A program made the translations under genes and the position numbers. A model generated the notes under the pieces. It saw nothing but the letters and a program-made list of their open reading frames with translations, was not told where the DNA came from and made no database searches. From Leuctra nigra (lineage: Eukaryota > Arthropoda > Insecta > Plecoptera > Leuctridae), in contig OW203766.1 in NCBI GenBank assembly GCA_934045905.1, positions 22,686,309 to 22,750,308 of the forward strand: 64,000 nt of DNA, written 5' to 3'. Positions 1-11,544 of this stretch are shown here, in pieces (position 1 is the stretch's first letter; each line of letters opens with the position of its first letter).

Positions 1-414
1 TTTAGTGAATCGAGTGCTACAACGGATGAACCGGAAAAAAGGACCCTTGACCCCAAAGCTCTTATGCTTCGATTAGAGAAACAGAACGAGAAAATGAAGA
101 AACTTGAAATGTCTGGCGATGTTGAGAAAGTTAAGCTTGCCAAGGAAAACTTTGCATGGAAAACGGCTCTGGAGAAGTCCGAGGGTACGAAACTGAAGGA
201 CGACATTGCATTGCTGGCCAAGACGATCAAGAAGAACACTATCAGGAAGAAACATAGCAAGCAGAAGTGGGAAGCAAGGGATGAATTAGTCAAAAAGAAG
301 AAGGATACATTAATTAAGAAGAGAACTGAAAATATTGAAAAACGGCAACGGCAAAATAAATTAAATAAATTAAGAAAATCTTCAAAGAAAGGAAGGGTAA
401 TTCCAGGATTTTAA
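1..414 (+). CDS. Surf6: SURF6 family nucleolar protein, C-terminal exon (5' partial)
   Basis: Frame 1 is open from the first base to a TAA at 412-414, giving 137 residues, so the gene enters from the left edge and only its C-terminus is present. The stretch is very rich in Lys, Arg and Glu and predicts a long charged helix. It contains the pattern that marks the SURF6 domain: a Trp-Lys-Ala-Leu block, then KLKDD, then KKHSKQKWEARDE, and it ends in a Lys-rich GRVIPGF tail. SURF6 (yeast Rrp14) is known as a nucleolar RNA- and protein-binding factor in pre-rRNA processing and subunit assembly. The methionine at 64 is internal, because the frame upstream is open and in the same style (LDPKALMLRLEKQ). 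Whether base 1 lies within an exon or near its start cannot be seen. Family assignment is confident. Confidence 0.88.
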   Translation, partial: FSESSATTDEPEKRTLDPKALMLRLEKQNEKMKKLEMSGDVEKVKLAKENFAWKTALEKSEGTKLKDDIALLAKTIKKNTIRKKHSKQKWEARDELVKKKKDTLIKKRTENIEKRQRQNKLNKLRKSSKKGRVIPGF

Positions 415-426
415 TTTTTTGACACA

Positions 427-455
427 AATAAAGGACATTCTTATTGAGAAATAAA
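427..455 (+). promoter_or_regulatory. Poly(A) signals of Surf6
   Basis: Two AATAAA hexamers, at 427-432 and 450-455, follow the Surf6 stop by 13 and 36 bases. The 3' UTR is therefore probably very short. No second gene starts nearby. Confidence 0.6.
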
Positions 456-499
456 TTCTTACTTACTTGACAAAATATCCTTCCAACAGCCCATCACAG

Positions 500-855
500 C
501 AGGCGGTTAGGAAAGGGGGGGGGGGGAGGCATTATCATCCTCCCCCAATTGAGCACCGCACAAAATTGAGTTTCACATCCTAGAATTATTTATAAATTGT
601 TTAATTTCTAAAAAAACGCCATGCTTGGCAAAAAAAGGAGGTTGTTTGTTGTAAATTGAGCAGATACCACCCAACACTTTTAAATTGTTTAAATTCGAAA
701 AATCGCCTTGCGGGGCAACAATTGGGAGGTTGTTTGCTACAGTTTGTGCATTTTAGTGCCCTAGAATCCCTTTTAAAATATTAAATTGTAAGGAACGCCC
801 TGCGGGACTAGAGTTGGTGGGCTTCGCCCCCCCCCCCCCCCCCCCCCCATTAAAA
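500..855. repeat. Degenerate tandem repeat bounded by poly-G and poly-C runs
   Basis: A run of about 12 G near 516 and a run of about 20 C near 829 frame roughly three diverged units of about 100 bp. Each unit has AAATTGTTTAA-like sequence, then CGCC..TGCGGGGC, then GGGAGGTTGTTTGC. It looks like an old tandem block or the remains of one repetitive element. No coding potential was seen. Confidence 0.4.
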
Positions 856-2770
856 ACGTTTCAGATGGCGCAAATGTCGGTGTCACAAATAATTTGATTT
901 TTTGGAAATTTTCTTTGAATAAATATCTTATCAATGACACTACTGGATTGGTGTGGGAAAAATAAAAATGCGTGTTTCATAGAAAAGAATAATATGTAAT
1001 TCATATTAAATGTTATATTTTCTACCGATCATATTAGATATTTAGTTTTCAAAAAACTCTATAAGATTGCTAGATAGTTCCTTTTCTAGGGCACTCCTGG
1101 TTGCCATTATTTCATAGAGGTACCTAGAAGGTCATTAAAATTTTAAAACACATAGGAATTAATTAATTAAAAATTGTTTTTATATTGCAGTAAATGCAAT
1201 GTACACCCATGGACGCAAATAATGCGTGCTTTTCCCTGCTAACTTGTGGTTGAAACTGGCTACTTAGTGTTTCTAGGTGGAAGTACTACGTAGGTACCTA
1301 TTTTGAAATAAAAATGCCAAAACATTCATTACTATTCCTAGAACAAATCCGTCCACATCATGATTTTACACGTAGTACAATTAAAAAGCATTCTAGTTTT
1401 AAGTTTACACTCAGAAAGCATAGAACACTTATAGTTATTTTCGACAGGTACATGAATTAAAAGATCGAGCTCATGAAACAGTGTAAGCAATCGCTTTCGG
1501 GAAGATTTTGCTCTCATGATATGTGATTCTTCACCCACACTTCAACAATTACAATTCCCAATATTCATACATTTTTAATAATAACAATTTGTAACTATTC
1601 TGCTGGCCATAAAAAATATTTATTAATTCGTTTTATTCAAACTGGAATGCAAATTAAACCGAGAATTTACGAAAAATATTTCAAAATAAAAATGTTATAA
1701 TGTTCATAATATGTTCGCGTGGATAATATCACGGTACCCACTCACTTAAATTTACTATGCTTCCTTCGGACTTTAAGAAAATATAATTTTAAGCTTATGC
1801 CGATAATCTTACATTTTTACCTATTTGGATGGCATTATAATTTAATCTGCAACTGTTCAGTTTCACTCTCAAAGCTGTTTTGAGGTAAAGCCTTTATTTT
1901 CAATCAATAGAAGGAACTTTAATTTGGCTCGACACGGCATTCCTTGGTTAAGAAAAAAAACCACAGCCCCGCTCTGATGTGAATAGAATCTTCTTAATAT
2001 TTTATTTGCCTCTCCTCTCATGTTCAGTTTGAAAACGCATATCCTGCTTCCCATGAAGTTTCTCTTCTAATGCCTTTTAGCCAGCACTCGTCTCAGTCCA
2101 CCATGACGTAAGTAATGCGAACTAATGCTAGCTGGAAGCAATCCCCATGGGAGTTTGTGCAGCAAAAGCGGGTTCTTGCCTAGACTTGATCTTTCGGATA
2201 GGATGAGGAAAAAACGCCTCTTCTTTCCTAATTCAACGCACTCGGGTTATTTTAAATTACTTCAACTATATTTCAAAAATAGAACCAGCAAATTATATTA
2301 AATTCAAGTGTTGATATCCTACTTTGGGTTAGTGAATCTCCAACAAGTATAGCTAATTGCTCGTTATGGAAGTCGTAAGCCTGCATTATTTCTTAAAGTT
2401 TTGTTTGCTCCGGAGCTTCATTTTTATTTCAACACTCGTATTTTTACAATAAATTGTCTTCTTCTTTCACACAATGTCAACAATTCTAGACACTTCATTT
2501 CTTCTCTTTTTCTTTTCTTTGTCGCAAGAAAGTAATTGAATTGAACACCCCACCGCAAGGCCCTGGCAATTCTAGTTTCGCGCTGTTTCACACTCGATTT
2601 CTGTACAAACATCTCTTGGCTCTGGGAAGCCAGATAACCTAACAAAGCAATTGTCATAAAACTATAGTACAACACTTCATTTTATGCCACTTTCGATAAG
2701 TATAAAACAATGTTTTCTCCCAGTGGTTGAAGCTCGGTGTTCTTTGCTGCGATGTACGCTTTTAAGTGAT
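856..2770. other. Unassigned AT-rich intergenic sequence
   Basis: No open frame with coding composition, no paired terminal repeats and no RNA gene were found. Short open frames on the minus strand here have A/T-rich third positions unlike the real exons of this window. Confidence 0.5.
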
Positions 2771-2882
2771 CCTAAAAAGGGTCATTTACGACATTACGCC
2801 AGGTGTTTTTGAAATTTCAGGCTAAAAGGCCGTCGAGTAATTGCTTGACTCTTATAATGTCACACAAATGACCCTTTTAAGG
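2771..2882. mobile_element. Small MITE with about 26-bp inverted ends
   Basis: The left end CCTAAAAAGGGTCATTT and the right end AAATGACCCTTTTAAGG are near-perfect inverted copies, and both continue inward to a shared GACATTA. The element is 112 bp and too small to code. I could not see a convincing target-site duplication, so the superfamily is open. Confidence 0.5.
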
Positions 2883-3516
2883 GCTACCAAAAGTGCACAA
2901 CGTCAACAAGCAAAGACTGTCGCGTCTATGGCTTACTGAAAGTAAAGCTAGACATTTAGAGTGGTGATTTTTCTCTATTTAGGTACCTACCTAGGCACCT
3001 ATAAATACCGTTAACGGTGACGTTCCTTGTTTCTTGATCTATTATTCAAAGAATTGACACATTTCCGTAATGGTACCAGAAAAAAAAATTGCCAGCGATT
3101 TTGTAATTTTTTACATGTCACAATTGTCATATTATGTTCGTGTCTTGAATGATCTCATATTTCGATTACTTTCTCGAATGTTTAAATTGATGTAATATTG
3201 GGAATCTTGACTTACTCACGACATTGTTCAATTTACAATGTTTCCTATTGGTGCTGTTCACTATCACAGGGGAGTAAATGTTTTCATCACCCAAAGAAAC
3301 ATTCTTTTCCGAGATGTTTTGTGAAGTTTTCCATTTTTCAGCGACGAAAAGTTATATCTTCCCCCAGCTGGTTCTTGGGATGACGCGAGTTTCAGAACAC
3401 AATTCCCTCTTCACTCCCAATCCTGATTATTGTTTTTCTTCCCTGATGAAGGTTTCAACAGCGTAGAAAGCACACACAATTCTAAAATGAAAAAATACGG
3501 CGAAATCGATAGTTAT

Positions 3517-3522
3517 TTTATT
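3517..3522 (-). promoter_or_regulatory. Candidate poly(A) signal of the minus-strand membrane-protein gene
   Basis: TTTATT on the plus strand reads AATAAA on the minus strand, about 270 bases past the TAG at 3791-3793. Other A/T-rich hexamers exist nearby, so this is only the best placed one. Confidence 0.35.
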
Positions 3523-3790
3523 TTTTGATTAATAAAAGTCATTTTAAAATCACACGCTCATGTTTAAAGCCATGCCCAAGCAAAAATTACACGTAACATT
3601 TGATTAATTGGACTCCTAGAACCTTAAAAGCTCGTCAAGTTTTTTTTAAAACAGCCTAACATTACGACACTCGCGGTCAGCTGATAATCTGTCTCGACGG
3701 CGACGCCGTCAACGTCGTCCACAACGGCGCCCTATCCGGATGCACGTGTACTTGAATACCGACGTTGACGGCTGCCGGCTTGGCGCTCTG

Positions 3791-3954
3791 CTAGCTGCTG
3801 TCGGGCGTCGTCACCATGTCCGTCGTCGTCATGTCGGGCTCGACGTCGGAGCGCTCCTCGACGACGGTGTCCAACTCCAGGGAGGGGAACCCACGCGACA
3901 TCGCGCGGTCGCGACTCAGACTGACGGCGCGACCCGTGCGACCGCAGCCGGCGA
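3791..3954 (-). CDS. Terminal exon of an unidentified single-pass membrane protein (cytoplasmic tail)
   Basis: This is an island of high GC in AT-rich DNA. On the minus strand it starts after a good acceptor (pyrimidine tract, then CACTTAG) and ends at TAG. The frame beginning two bases in encodes 53 residues with strongly G/C third positions, like Hsp70 in this window. It includes LSRDRAMSRGFPSLELD, an acidic VVEERSDVEPDM and a Thr/Ser end, TTTDMVTTPDSS. The other open minus frame is an Arg-rich shadow with no protein-like pattern. The exon needs one leftover base from the exon before it. The transmembrane exon at 9736-9865 leaves two, so a linking exon is required, and a fitting one is at 4657-4715. 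I do not recognise the family; no catalytic motif is present. Confidence 0.55.
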
Positions 3955-4357
3955 CTAAGTGGGGAGACAGAGGTGTTAGTTGTTGGGGGTGTTAGAGGAG
4001 GAGTGGAGGTGATGGAGGATGACGTTATGATATCAGTTTTACTTGTTGATAGAAGGTAAATAATACACATTCAAGACTCAGAAAGTCACGACTCATTTAG
4101 TTTGAGTTTTCAGGTTAAAAGATGTAATGCTGTCTAATTATGTAATTGGAAGATCTGCTGTAAAAGTATTGTGCAAAACTCGGAGAAGCATAAAAAAATA
4201 TTTTACTGATGTTATGCAAATCAAATGGACTCTTCAGTGTACTTATTGAATATTTGTATCTGCGACCTATGGTGCGACATTGCTTTATTTTTTGTTGAAA
4301 GTTAATATAAAAATTTAAAATTGTGATACTGACTATACAATTATAAATGTGTAAAGG

Positions 4358-4556
4358 TGGATTCACACGGCCGTTCCAAACTTCCCAAATTTGCCAAAGT
4401 TCCGAATCGCCGTTCCAAAAACTCCCGTGTGAACTATGAAAGTTTGGAACTCAATCTTCGCAGTTCGAATCTTTTCATAGTTCACACGGGAGTTTTTGGA
4501 ACGGCGACTCGGAACTTTGGCAAACTTGGGAAGTTTGAAACGGCCGTGTGAATCCA
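4358..4556. mobile_element. Palindromic MITE (about 80-bp arms)
   Basis: The left arm begins TGGATTCACACGGCCGTT and the right arm ends in its reverse complement. The arms match over about 80 bp with only a few differences, leaving a centre of about 35 bp near 4457. Both arms contain AACTCCCGTGTGAACTATGA. It lies in the last intron of the minus-strand membrane-protein gene. The open frames on both strands here are by-products of the palindrome. Target-site duplication not evident. Confidence 0.75.
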
Positions 4557-4656
4557 TTGAGAAGTGACGGATGACATACTACATGATTGAAAGAGAGGCT
4601 GGGGTCATGCTGTGCCTCTAGGATCCTCTTTTGGCCCTGAATAGTCTGTTCCTTAC

Positions 4657-4715
4657 CAAGTCTATGTATGGGGCTGAATCGCACTAAAGAAAGCGTACCT
4701 CGATCATCACAGTTC
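4657..4715 (-). CDS. Short linking exon of the membrane-protein gene (59 nt, or 17 nt at 4699-4715)
   Basis: On the minus strand a strong acceptor (TTTGTGTTGCAG) precedes GAACTGTGATGATCGAG. Two donors fit: GTACGC after 17 nt and GTAAGG after 59 nt. Both exon lengths leave the same phase. Joined to the two bases left by the transmembrane exon it reads G-N-C-D-D-R, and in the longer form continues GTLSLVRFSPIHRL. It leaves exactly the one base that the terminal exon needs. The phase fit is the main evidence. Composition is weak because the exon is short and the longer form has A/T-rich codons. Confidence 0.4.
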
Positions 4716-4756
4716 CTGCAACACAAACAAACATTTCATTAGATTTTTATTTAAAA

Positions 4757-5265
4757 CTAGCTAACCTGCCCGGCGTTGCTCGTGCTGGAGGGTGGGGGGG
4801 GGGGGGGGGGGGGTTACACGAGAGTAGAAAATTCGGAAGATTGTTTCGTAAGTTTTATTACACCTGATAATGTCAAAAAGTGAAATTATCTCTGTTACAT
4901 TCTGCTTTTAAGCTGAATTTCTTCAATTAGGGGTGGTTTGGGGGAGGGGGAGGGAGTAACCTGAAATGTGGACAGGTTAACGAATTACATGTGTGCAAAA
5001 TTTTATTGAGGTCGGTCAATGGTGTAGTAGTATAAGGCCGAAAGTGTCAATGTAATTTTTTCAATTGGGGTGGTTTTTCAATTAGGGTTGGTTTGGCGAT
5101 GGGGGTAAGTAACCTACGATGTGCGCAGGACCCCATAGAAACTCCATGCCAACTGCCAAGTTTGGTGGAGATCGGTCAAATGGTGTAGAAATGTAGGTAT
5201 GAAGAACATACAGACATACCTGCAGACAGACAGACATTCTACTTTATAGGTGAAGATAGAAGAAG
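4757..5265. repeat. Unclassified interspersed repeat with poly-G run and CAGACAGACAGACA tail
   Basis: It begins ACTAGCTAACCTGCCCGGCG, passes a run of about 20 G, then two imperfect copies of a block with TTCAATTAGGGGTGGTTTG and GAGATCGGTCAAATGGTG. It ends with ACATACAGACATACC and CAGACAGACAGACATTC. The head-to-tail layout and the GACA-rich end suggest a dispersed repeat. I cannot place the family from sequence alone. Confidence 0.5.
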
Positions 5266-7289
5266 ATAGATTGAAAGAAAATCAGTTCACCATATTGTAG
5301 TATTATTGCAGCGTCTCATAATGCTTACTGATGCATAAGTAACGGATGTATTCTTCCTAACTCTTGCTAGGTATATATTTGTATCCCAATAGATTAAATT
5401 ATGTAGGTATACGAAATGCATACAAAGAGCCTTTAAGTACATCTGACGTCAGATACTGTTTTGCCACGGTACTACTCCACTCGTGGAAAAGTTTGTTAAG
5501 CACCAGCTAACATGAGTGTTAACTGAGTATAATATAGTACATACGAATACTTATATTTTAGAGTAGACCAGGGTGTATGGTGCGTAGACCTTTATAAATG
5601 TGTAGGTGAAAGTTAATGTACATCACATTAGCTAACTTTTGTGAGTGCTTGATTAGGTCGCTCTACTCTCAACAATTCTGTTAAACTTTTAAAACCTACT
5701 TGATCATTCCCAGATAGCTTTTCGAGACAAAATGTGCTGTTGGCGCGTCCAAAGTAATATAAAAAAGTTTGATAAATGTTCAATTTGTGTCACAATCGTT
5801 TCGTCGTCGCAATTCTTTTTCACACTTGAACATTGACACACAAGTCTTCCCCGTTTTATCGTAGGGGTAATTCCAAACAGGAGCGATATAAATTTAAACT
5901 TGTTTAAATGTCAGTAACAAATGTCGTTTCTTCTTCTTCGTCTGTCGCCCATCAGTACAAGTAATTTGTCTTCGTTGGCTGAGATTGTGTACAGCTGTGG
6001 GTGCATTTCCAATAGTTTCTAGTATGTAGGTCGTGAATCTGTTTTATGATTATCACCGTCATAAATCTTGCAAGCTACTAATGTAGGTTTTGAATTATGA
6101 CGCCCTGTATTCAGACGTCGTCATCGCGACGTCCGTCGCTGCTGTCATTATGAAAGCTCGTCGAGTGATTTTACTGGAGCAATTAGACTGAGCTTTCTAA
6201 TTTAATCACGTGGCTTCCATTAACACTCATTGCATTAGTTTGCGCTTCTTCATTTTCTTTCATTCATTATCGAGCAATCGATTTTGTTTTTTGCTACAAA
6301 ACTATCATTTAATTGATTTCGTAAGTGTCATCTTTGAGTTCTTTCTTTGGAACATTTTATGGCAAAGATCAAACTATTTTAAACTCTACTACTTTGTTGT
6401 AAGCATTTCAAAAATAAAAAGTTAAAACAAAAACTAGCTCTCCTCGATTCACATAATACACTTTACTATTTATTTCGATATTTGATTCTAGTTGAGTCTT
6501 ACAGATCACATTCTAAAACTTTCTGAAAGTCAGAGAAGATCGCCATGCGAACCAATCCAGCTACATCCAGCTTCTGGATTCACATCCTGAATAATACATT
6601 CCTGTGTACTGTCAGTGGATCACTTAAAAGTGTCCTGCACTACGCCCTACCGGTGTCTAACCCTCACGCAATTCCTACGGGAACATGCGACAATAAACTT
6701 CTCCAACTCCATAAAAACGTTATCAAAGACAGAAGGGACAGAAGGTCTCGTGCTCTCTCTCCTCTCCGAGATCACTCACTGATAAGTCCCTTCGGGAGTC
6801 ATAACTTCACTCTTTCTCGGACTTTAGGACTACAAAACAAGGACTAATGGAATTAAGTGGCTTGGTTTAATTGCAGGTCGGACTAAAGGACTGGGTTTAA
6901 GATGTCGTAACGTTGTTGTAGTGAGGAGCTGAATTATCGGGTTTCGTCCACGACTGCCAATTACTGGGGTATTTTATCAAAAGAAATGGAGGTCAGGATT
7001 TTAACAAGGTGAATCGACTGAATGGTGAGTTCAATAAAAGGTCATGGGTTCGATCAACTGTCATGATTGTAGTTTTGTGTGATTTTACTGATTTAGTTAG
7101 AGAGCTTTGATAATACTAATCTTTGAAATTTACTGACATGAAAATTGATGAAGAAGAAATGTATTATCAGAAACAAATTAACTGATTACGTATTCATAAT
7201 TTCTAGGTAAATAATTTCTGATGTCTGTTCATCATTCCTAATCCTTCCGAAGGTAAAATGAGCGGATCTTCGTAAAATTTTCCGACTTA
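5266..7289. other. Unassigned sequence
   Basis: AT-rich with no convincing exon. A short GC-rich patch near 6100-6175 has no splice-framed open reading frame of useful length. It lies within the candidate intron 4716-9735 of the minus-strand gene. Confidence 0.45.
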
Positions 7290-7437
7290 TTGAGAAAGTG
7301 GATTTTTATGGAAACTTCCGGTGAAGACTGGAAGGGTCCAAGGGACAAACGAAGTAAAACATATCTGGCTGAACTGGGACTCGAACCCGGGACCTCTCAC
7401 TTGCCGGGCGAGAACTACCTGAGCTACCCGGCCGAAC
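7290..7437 (-). repeat. tRNA-derived SINE, minus strand
   Basis: Read on the minus strand it starts GGCCGGGTAGCTCAGG, an A-box, followed by CCCGGGTTCGAGTCCC, a B-box, at tRNA-like spacing. It then leads into a non-tRNA tail with GGAAGTTTCCATAAAA. The same head and tail recur at 28204-28345 on the plus strand, which makes it a SINE family and not a tRNA gene: the 3' acceptor stem is not followed by a terminator, and the homology runs on past it. Confidence 0.7.
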
Positions 7438-7440
7438 TTA

Positions 7441-9735
7441 TTGATGCGAAATATTGATGTCAAATTATCAAAATCTGTATTTTTTTAATTATTTTCTCAC
7501 TTTACTCCCTTTTTCTTCAATGTCAAAATAACCCACCCTTCATTCTTTATTCTGTCTTGAGTGCTTCCCAAAGCTTCCATTATTTTCGCTTAAAAGTTCC
7601 CACCTGTTTACAAAGAGCTGTTGCATATAAAATCAATACATTGTTGTAGATCGGTTGTGTTTCGATGCTGGAGTGTTGGTTTTCCACCACCCCCGTGGAT
7701 ACCTCTCCATGGGAAATGACCTAGAAGCTTTTATTGAATAGAATCTGGAATCAATATTACAACCGTGGAGACAAAAACACACGGAGGGGTATAATTTCAA
7801 CTACGAACTATAATAAAATATTTAGTGCTGCTTTTATGAATTTCAAATAAAATACATATAATATTTGAAAGATTTTACTTCTTAGAGTATGACCCTGCCA
7901 GTGATATCTGATAGTTAGGGTACATGAAAGTTATGGATTCCATTACGAAAAAATAATGTTCTATAATATTTCTCATAAAATACTGAGCTCAAACCCATAC
8001 CATAAAAGAACGGGAATAGAATCTTATTGAATGGGGTAAATTTGTTGGGGTTGTGTGCGTGAAAACAGCTTTTAAGTTTTCAAAAGCTCTCTTTCAAGTC
8101 CGAAAAACCTGATGGTAGAGCTTTTTCCTTCTAAGCTACATTAACACATTAAAATCACGTGACCATATAAAAAATAAGCAAGAGCCTTCAAGACCTCATA
8201 TAAGATTTGTCGTTACTTTGAACCTGTCTCCACACTATGCTTTGGATGAAGTTCGTCTCTATCATCTGCTGTAGATTGTGGTCTGGAAGTTCGTATTGTT
8301 TAGATTATTCTAGAAGTGTATTCTGTTTTTTCTCTCTCTCTTTAATACTTTTCCTTGACATTTTGCCCAAACCCTCCCGCCCCCACGGTGTAGTCAACGT
8401 TATACCTACGACGGTGAGGTCTCGAGAGGTTTGAACGAGACTCGAACACGGTACCTCATTACAGAAGGTTCGGGATCAAGTCGCAAGGGGCGCTGCATGC
8501 GGGAAATTACCATCGGGAAGTGACTGGAGAGTGAAGCGAAGTTTCCCGAAATGAAGAGATCGGAATCAGAATTGTGATTTACTGATGAGCATTAAGTTGA
8601 CACTTGATATGGACGCTTACGAGAAACTTGGCTGTTTAATCAGGTTCATTACTGACGGGGTTTAGCTTGTCTTGTTGTGTTGTGATATTGCTGTGAATTC
8701 TGGTCGATCTGCGGATAAACTAAGTTTGTCTTCATTAATTAGAAGTGTTGGAATTAGTATCTTGAAGTAGTGTTCTGTCATACCAGACACTATTCATCAT
8801 TCAACTATACTAATTATTATTAATATATTGCAAAGGAACCGAACTAGATGCAGATTCCACTATTGGATAAAATAAACTATGCTGCTGATTTGAGCATCAT
8901 TTTTACCAGCATGTTGGCAGCACTGTGGAAGAAACTTTGAGAACGAACGTGCATAGGAAAAAGTTGCCTGTTTGACGCCGTCACTATTTTTATTTTTTAT
9001 TTGTGAATCATTAAAAGTTCTTTACGGCCGAGAACTTCTTCTATGAGAAATATTCTATTTCAAGACAGTTTGTTCAGTAATACCTACAAAAGGTTCTGGT
9101 TTCCCATGGAAGAACTATGAGTAGTTTTATGGTTTTATAGAGAAGCATCATTCTCTTTTCGTCTTTGATGCTTGAACCTTCCCAAAAATTCATGCAAAAA
9201 CTTCGCTTTTCAAAAAGAGAAATATAATTTGAACGTGTTTATTTGCTTTCTTTTAATGACCTAAACCACCCTTATTTTATTAGTCTGAAAAAGTACTTGA
9301 AACTTTTAAAACATTTCATTTTTCTATGTTTAAACTTAACTTTCCCAACACTGCCAGACAAGAATACATACACAAAATTATTTTGAATACAATCTACAAT
9401 GTGACAATGTTGATTTAGTTTTTTTTTGGTCACGATTGTACGTCTGGTAGAGATTACGTGTCTCGCAAAATAATTAAACAGTCAAGCGGCAGCTTTGACG
9501 CTTAGTAATCTTAGAAATCTCATCAAACCGGAATCACGATAGTCTCGTACCCGAATTGAGCCTGAACCACTCACCTTACTTACTCGGCACTATTCTTATG
9601 TCCGAATGTAAGATCTTACCACTCAGTAAGACACACTTAAGTGAACTTAAGCTCTTGTTCTTAGACGAGGCAATATACTACAGTGCGAGTAGGCTTGAAG
9701 CGATGAGGAAGTGAGGGGGGGGGGGGGCGACTCAC
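7441..9735. other. Unassigned intronic or intergenic sequence
   Basis: No supported gene. At about 8425-8460 the minus strand has a B-box-like TGTTCGAGTCTCG, possibly a worn SINE, with no matching A-box. The rest is AT-rich sequence without paired ends. Confidence 0.4.
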
Positions 9736-9865
9736 CCTGCCCGGCGTCGTGCCCGCTCTCGGGCTAATTTCGCCCGACGCCGCAAACAGCAAATCACGAG
9801 AAGCGCCAGCAGTGGAAAACCGAGGATGCAGGAGACGATGGGAATCACAATCGATTCCGGCGAAA
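9736..9865 (-). CDS. Transmembrane exon of an unidentified single-pass membrane protein
   Basis: On the minus strand a textbook acceptor (CTCTCTCTCTTCTAG) opens a 130-nt exon that closes at a textbook donor (CAGG then GTGAGT). Its frame gives SPES, then a hydrophobic run IVIPIVSCILGFPLLALLVI of about 22 residues with CC, then LRRRAKLARERARRRA. This is an outside segment, one membrane helix and a strongly basic stop-transfer tail, so the C-terminus faces the cytoplasm. Third positions are G/C-rich in contrast to the flanks. It accepts one base from the previous exon (met by 21880-22027) and leaves two (met by 4657-4715). A run of G lies just past the donor. The family is not recognised. Confidence 0.6.
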
Positions 9866-11544
9866 CTAGAAGAGAGAGAGAACAATAAAAACCATTAAAG
9901 TCATTTTTATCGTCAGGAAGTTGCCAATTTGGAAATCATTAAAAAAGTTGTGAGAAGTAGCTTTATGTCTGTGGGAATGGAACGAGGATTACTGTATTAG
10001 AGATGTTAACGTGTTGGCAAAAGTTAGGAGTGCATTTCTTCAAGAAGCTGACTCCTTTGTGAGAGCTGAGCTGAGATGGTTTATAGTGAAAAAAACTTTC
10101 TTCGTCGACAACTGATGTACCACTTATAGGCTACTTATAGCTGCGTATATTTATCAACTTAATATATTTTTCCTGATATTTTGATGCCAACAGTGTAATA
10201 AGATAATTCCAACAAATAAATTTTTCCAGTACTAATACCACTACCATTGTATTTTTGTGTTGCGCGTAAAGTATTATCTAGGTAATAAAACATTATTTTC
10301 AAACATATAACATATTTCTTAAAATTATTGTACGAAATTAAAAAAAAAAAGTAAATATCTCTTTACAACGGTATTACATCACTGAAATATACTAATTCTT
10401 TGAATAAGATACACAAAATGTTAAGCAATATTGGTGATGAAATAGATACTAAGTGTTAAATACCTCCCTCTCCCTCCAAATACGATATACCAGTCGTTTT
10501 AAAATATATTTCCATACGTTCTACTTGAATAATTTACATTCCGCCTCACTGATTTTCATTCTGTTTCTACAACTTTTAACGTCGCCCTCGGCGTGTGGAA
10601 GCAGTGAGAGTCTAAATCGAGAGTAACTAAATAAATGTATAATATTATAATAATTCTGATGCCAATGCGTGAAGGTGTAAAACAAAGTTTGCTTAAACTT
10701 TGTTCACTTTTGATTGAAGTTGTGTTGCGAATTCGCTCTCTATCTATATCCATGACGAAAAGCTAATTTAATTTATGGATGTGTTAAAAGGAAACCAGAT
10801 ATGACTTGAAAGTTGGACTGAATTTAGAATTATTTATTCGCTGCGTAAAAACGGATAAGCGAACTTCAAGAAGGATAAAATATGTGTTTATAAGTGTTGT
10901 CACGTTGGAGGATTTCGAATAAATTAGATTAAAATTTGTCTCTCACGTTTTATTAAAGAGATAGCATAATTCCATGGCACACAAAAGTTTGATATAACTT
11001 ATTATAGGTATTCCAGACACATGAATTTGTATGTCTGTTCAAGTTTTGAAATTTGATTCATAAGTTTTTGTACAGTATCGTATGTACTTTAATTTGAATA
11101 CGTTTCTAGAACTTTTTCTATTGCAGGTCTGAAAAATGTAATTGTCTATTAAGATAGTAATTTGTCTATTAGAAACATACCGAGTAATTTTTGTTTAGTT
11201 GTACTTCAAATTTTTCTCAATGTGATAAAAGCGTAAAATAAATCTAGTGGAGCGGTCGCTCCACCCAGCCAAGTCGTACTGTACACTCACACTCACTCAA
11301 CATACCGTAAATGCCTAATAAACTGAGGAGCAGACCAAACACTTTTACTGTAAGCAACAACATGGCATTTTCGGCCTACTGGATCTCAAAATTGGAAAAT
11401 CTCACATTGTTGTGAAATGTCTTAATTTCGAGCTACCCCATATATACCCCACCCCATATACCAAATTTGGGAACAACAGGTTTTGCCATTTGCGAGCTAG
11501 AGGGCCATGAAAACAGTGAGATTATACCCCTTCTTAAAGCTATC
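9866..11544. other. Unassigned AT-rich sequence
   Basis: No exon, RNA gene or paired terminal repeats seen. It would be intronic for the minus-strand membrane-protein gene. Confidence 0.45.

Noticed and set aside
2080..2110. A 27-base exon between TGCCTTTTAG and GTAAGTAA
   Set aside because: Good-looking sites by themselves, but with no partner exons and so little sequence that chance is the simpler reading.
3732..4070. A 112-codon Arg-rich minus frame over the terminal membrane-protein exon
   Set aside because: It is the direct-join frame from the transmembrane exon, but its composition is poor. The other frame has balanced, acidic, protein-like sequence and G/C third positions, and the short exon supplies its phase.
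7360..7437. tRNA gene on the minus strand
   Set aside because: A- and B-boxes are present, but the sequence continues into a tail shared with 28204-28345 and the arms do not fold as a full tRNA, so it is a SINE.
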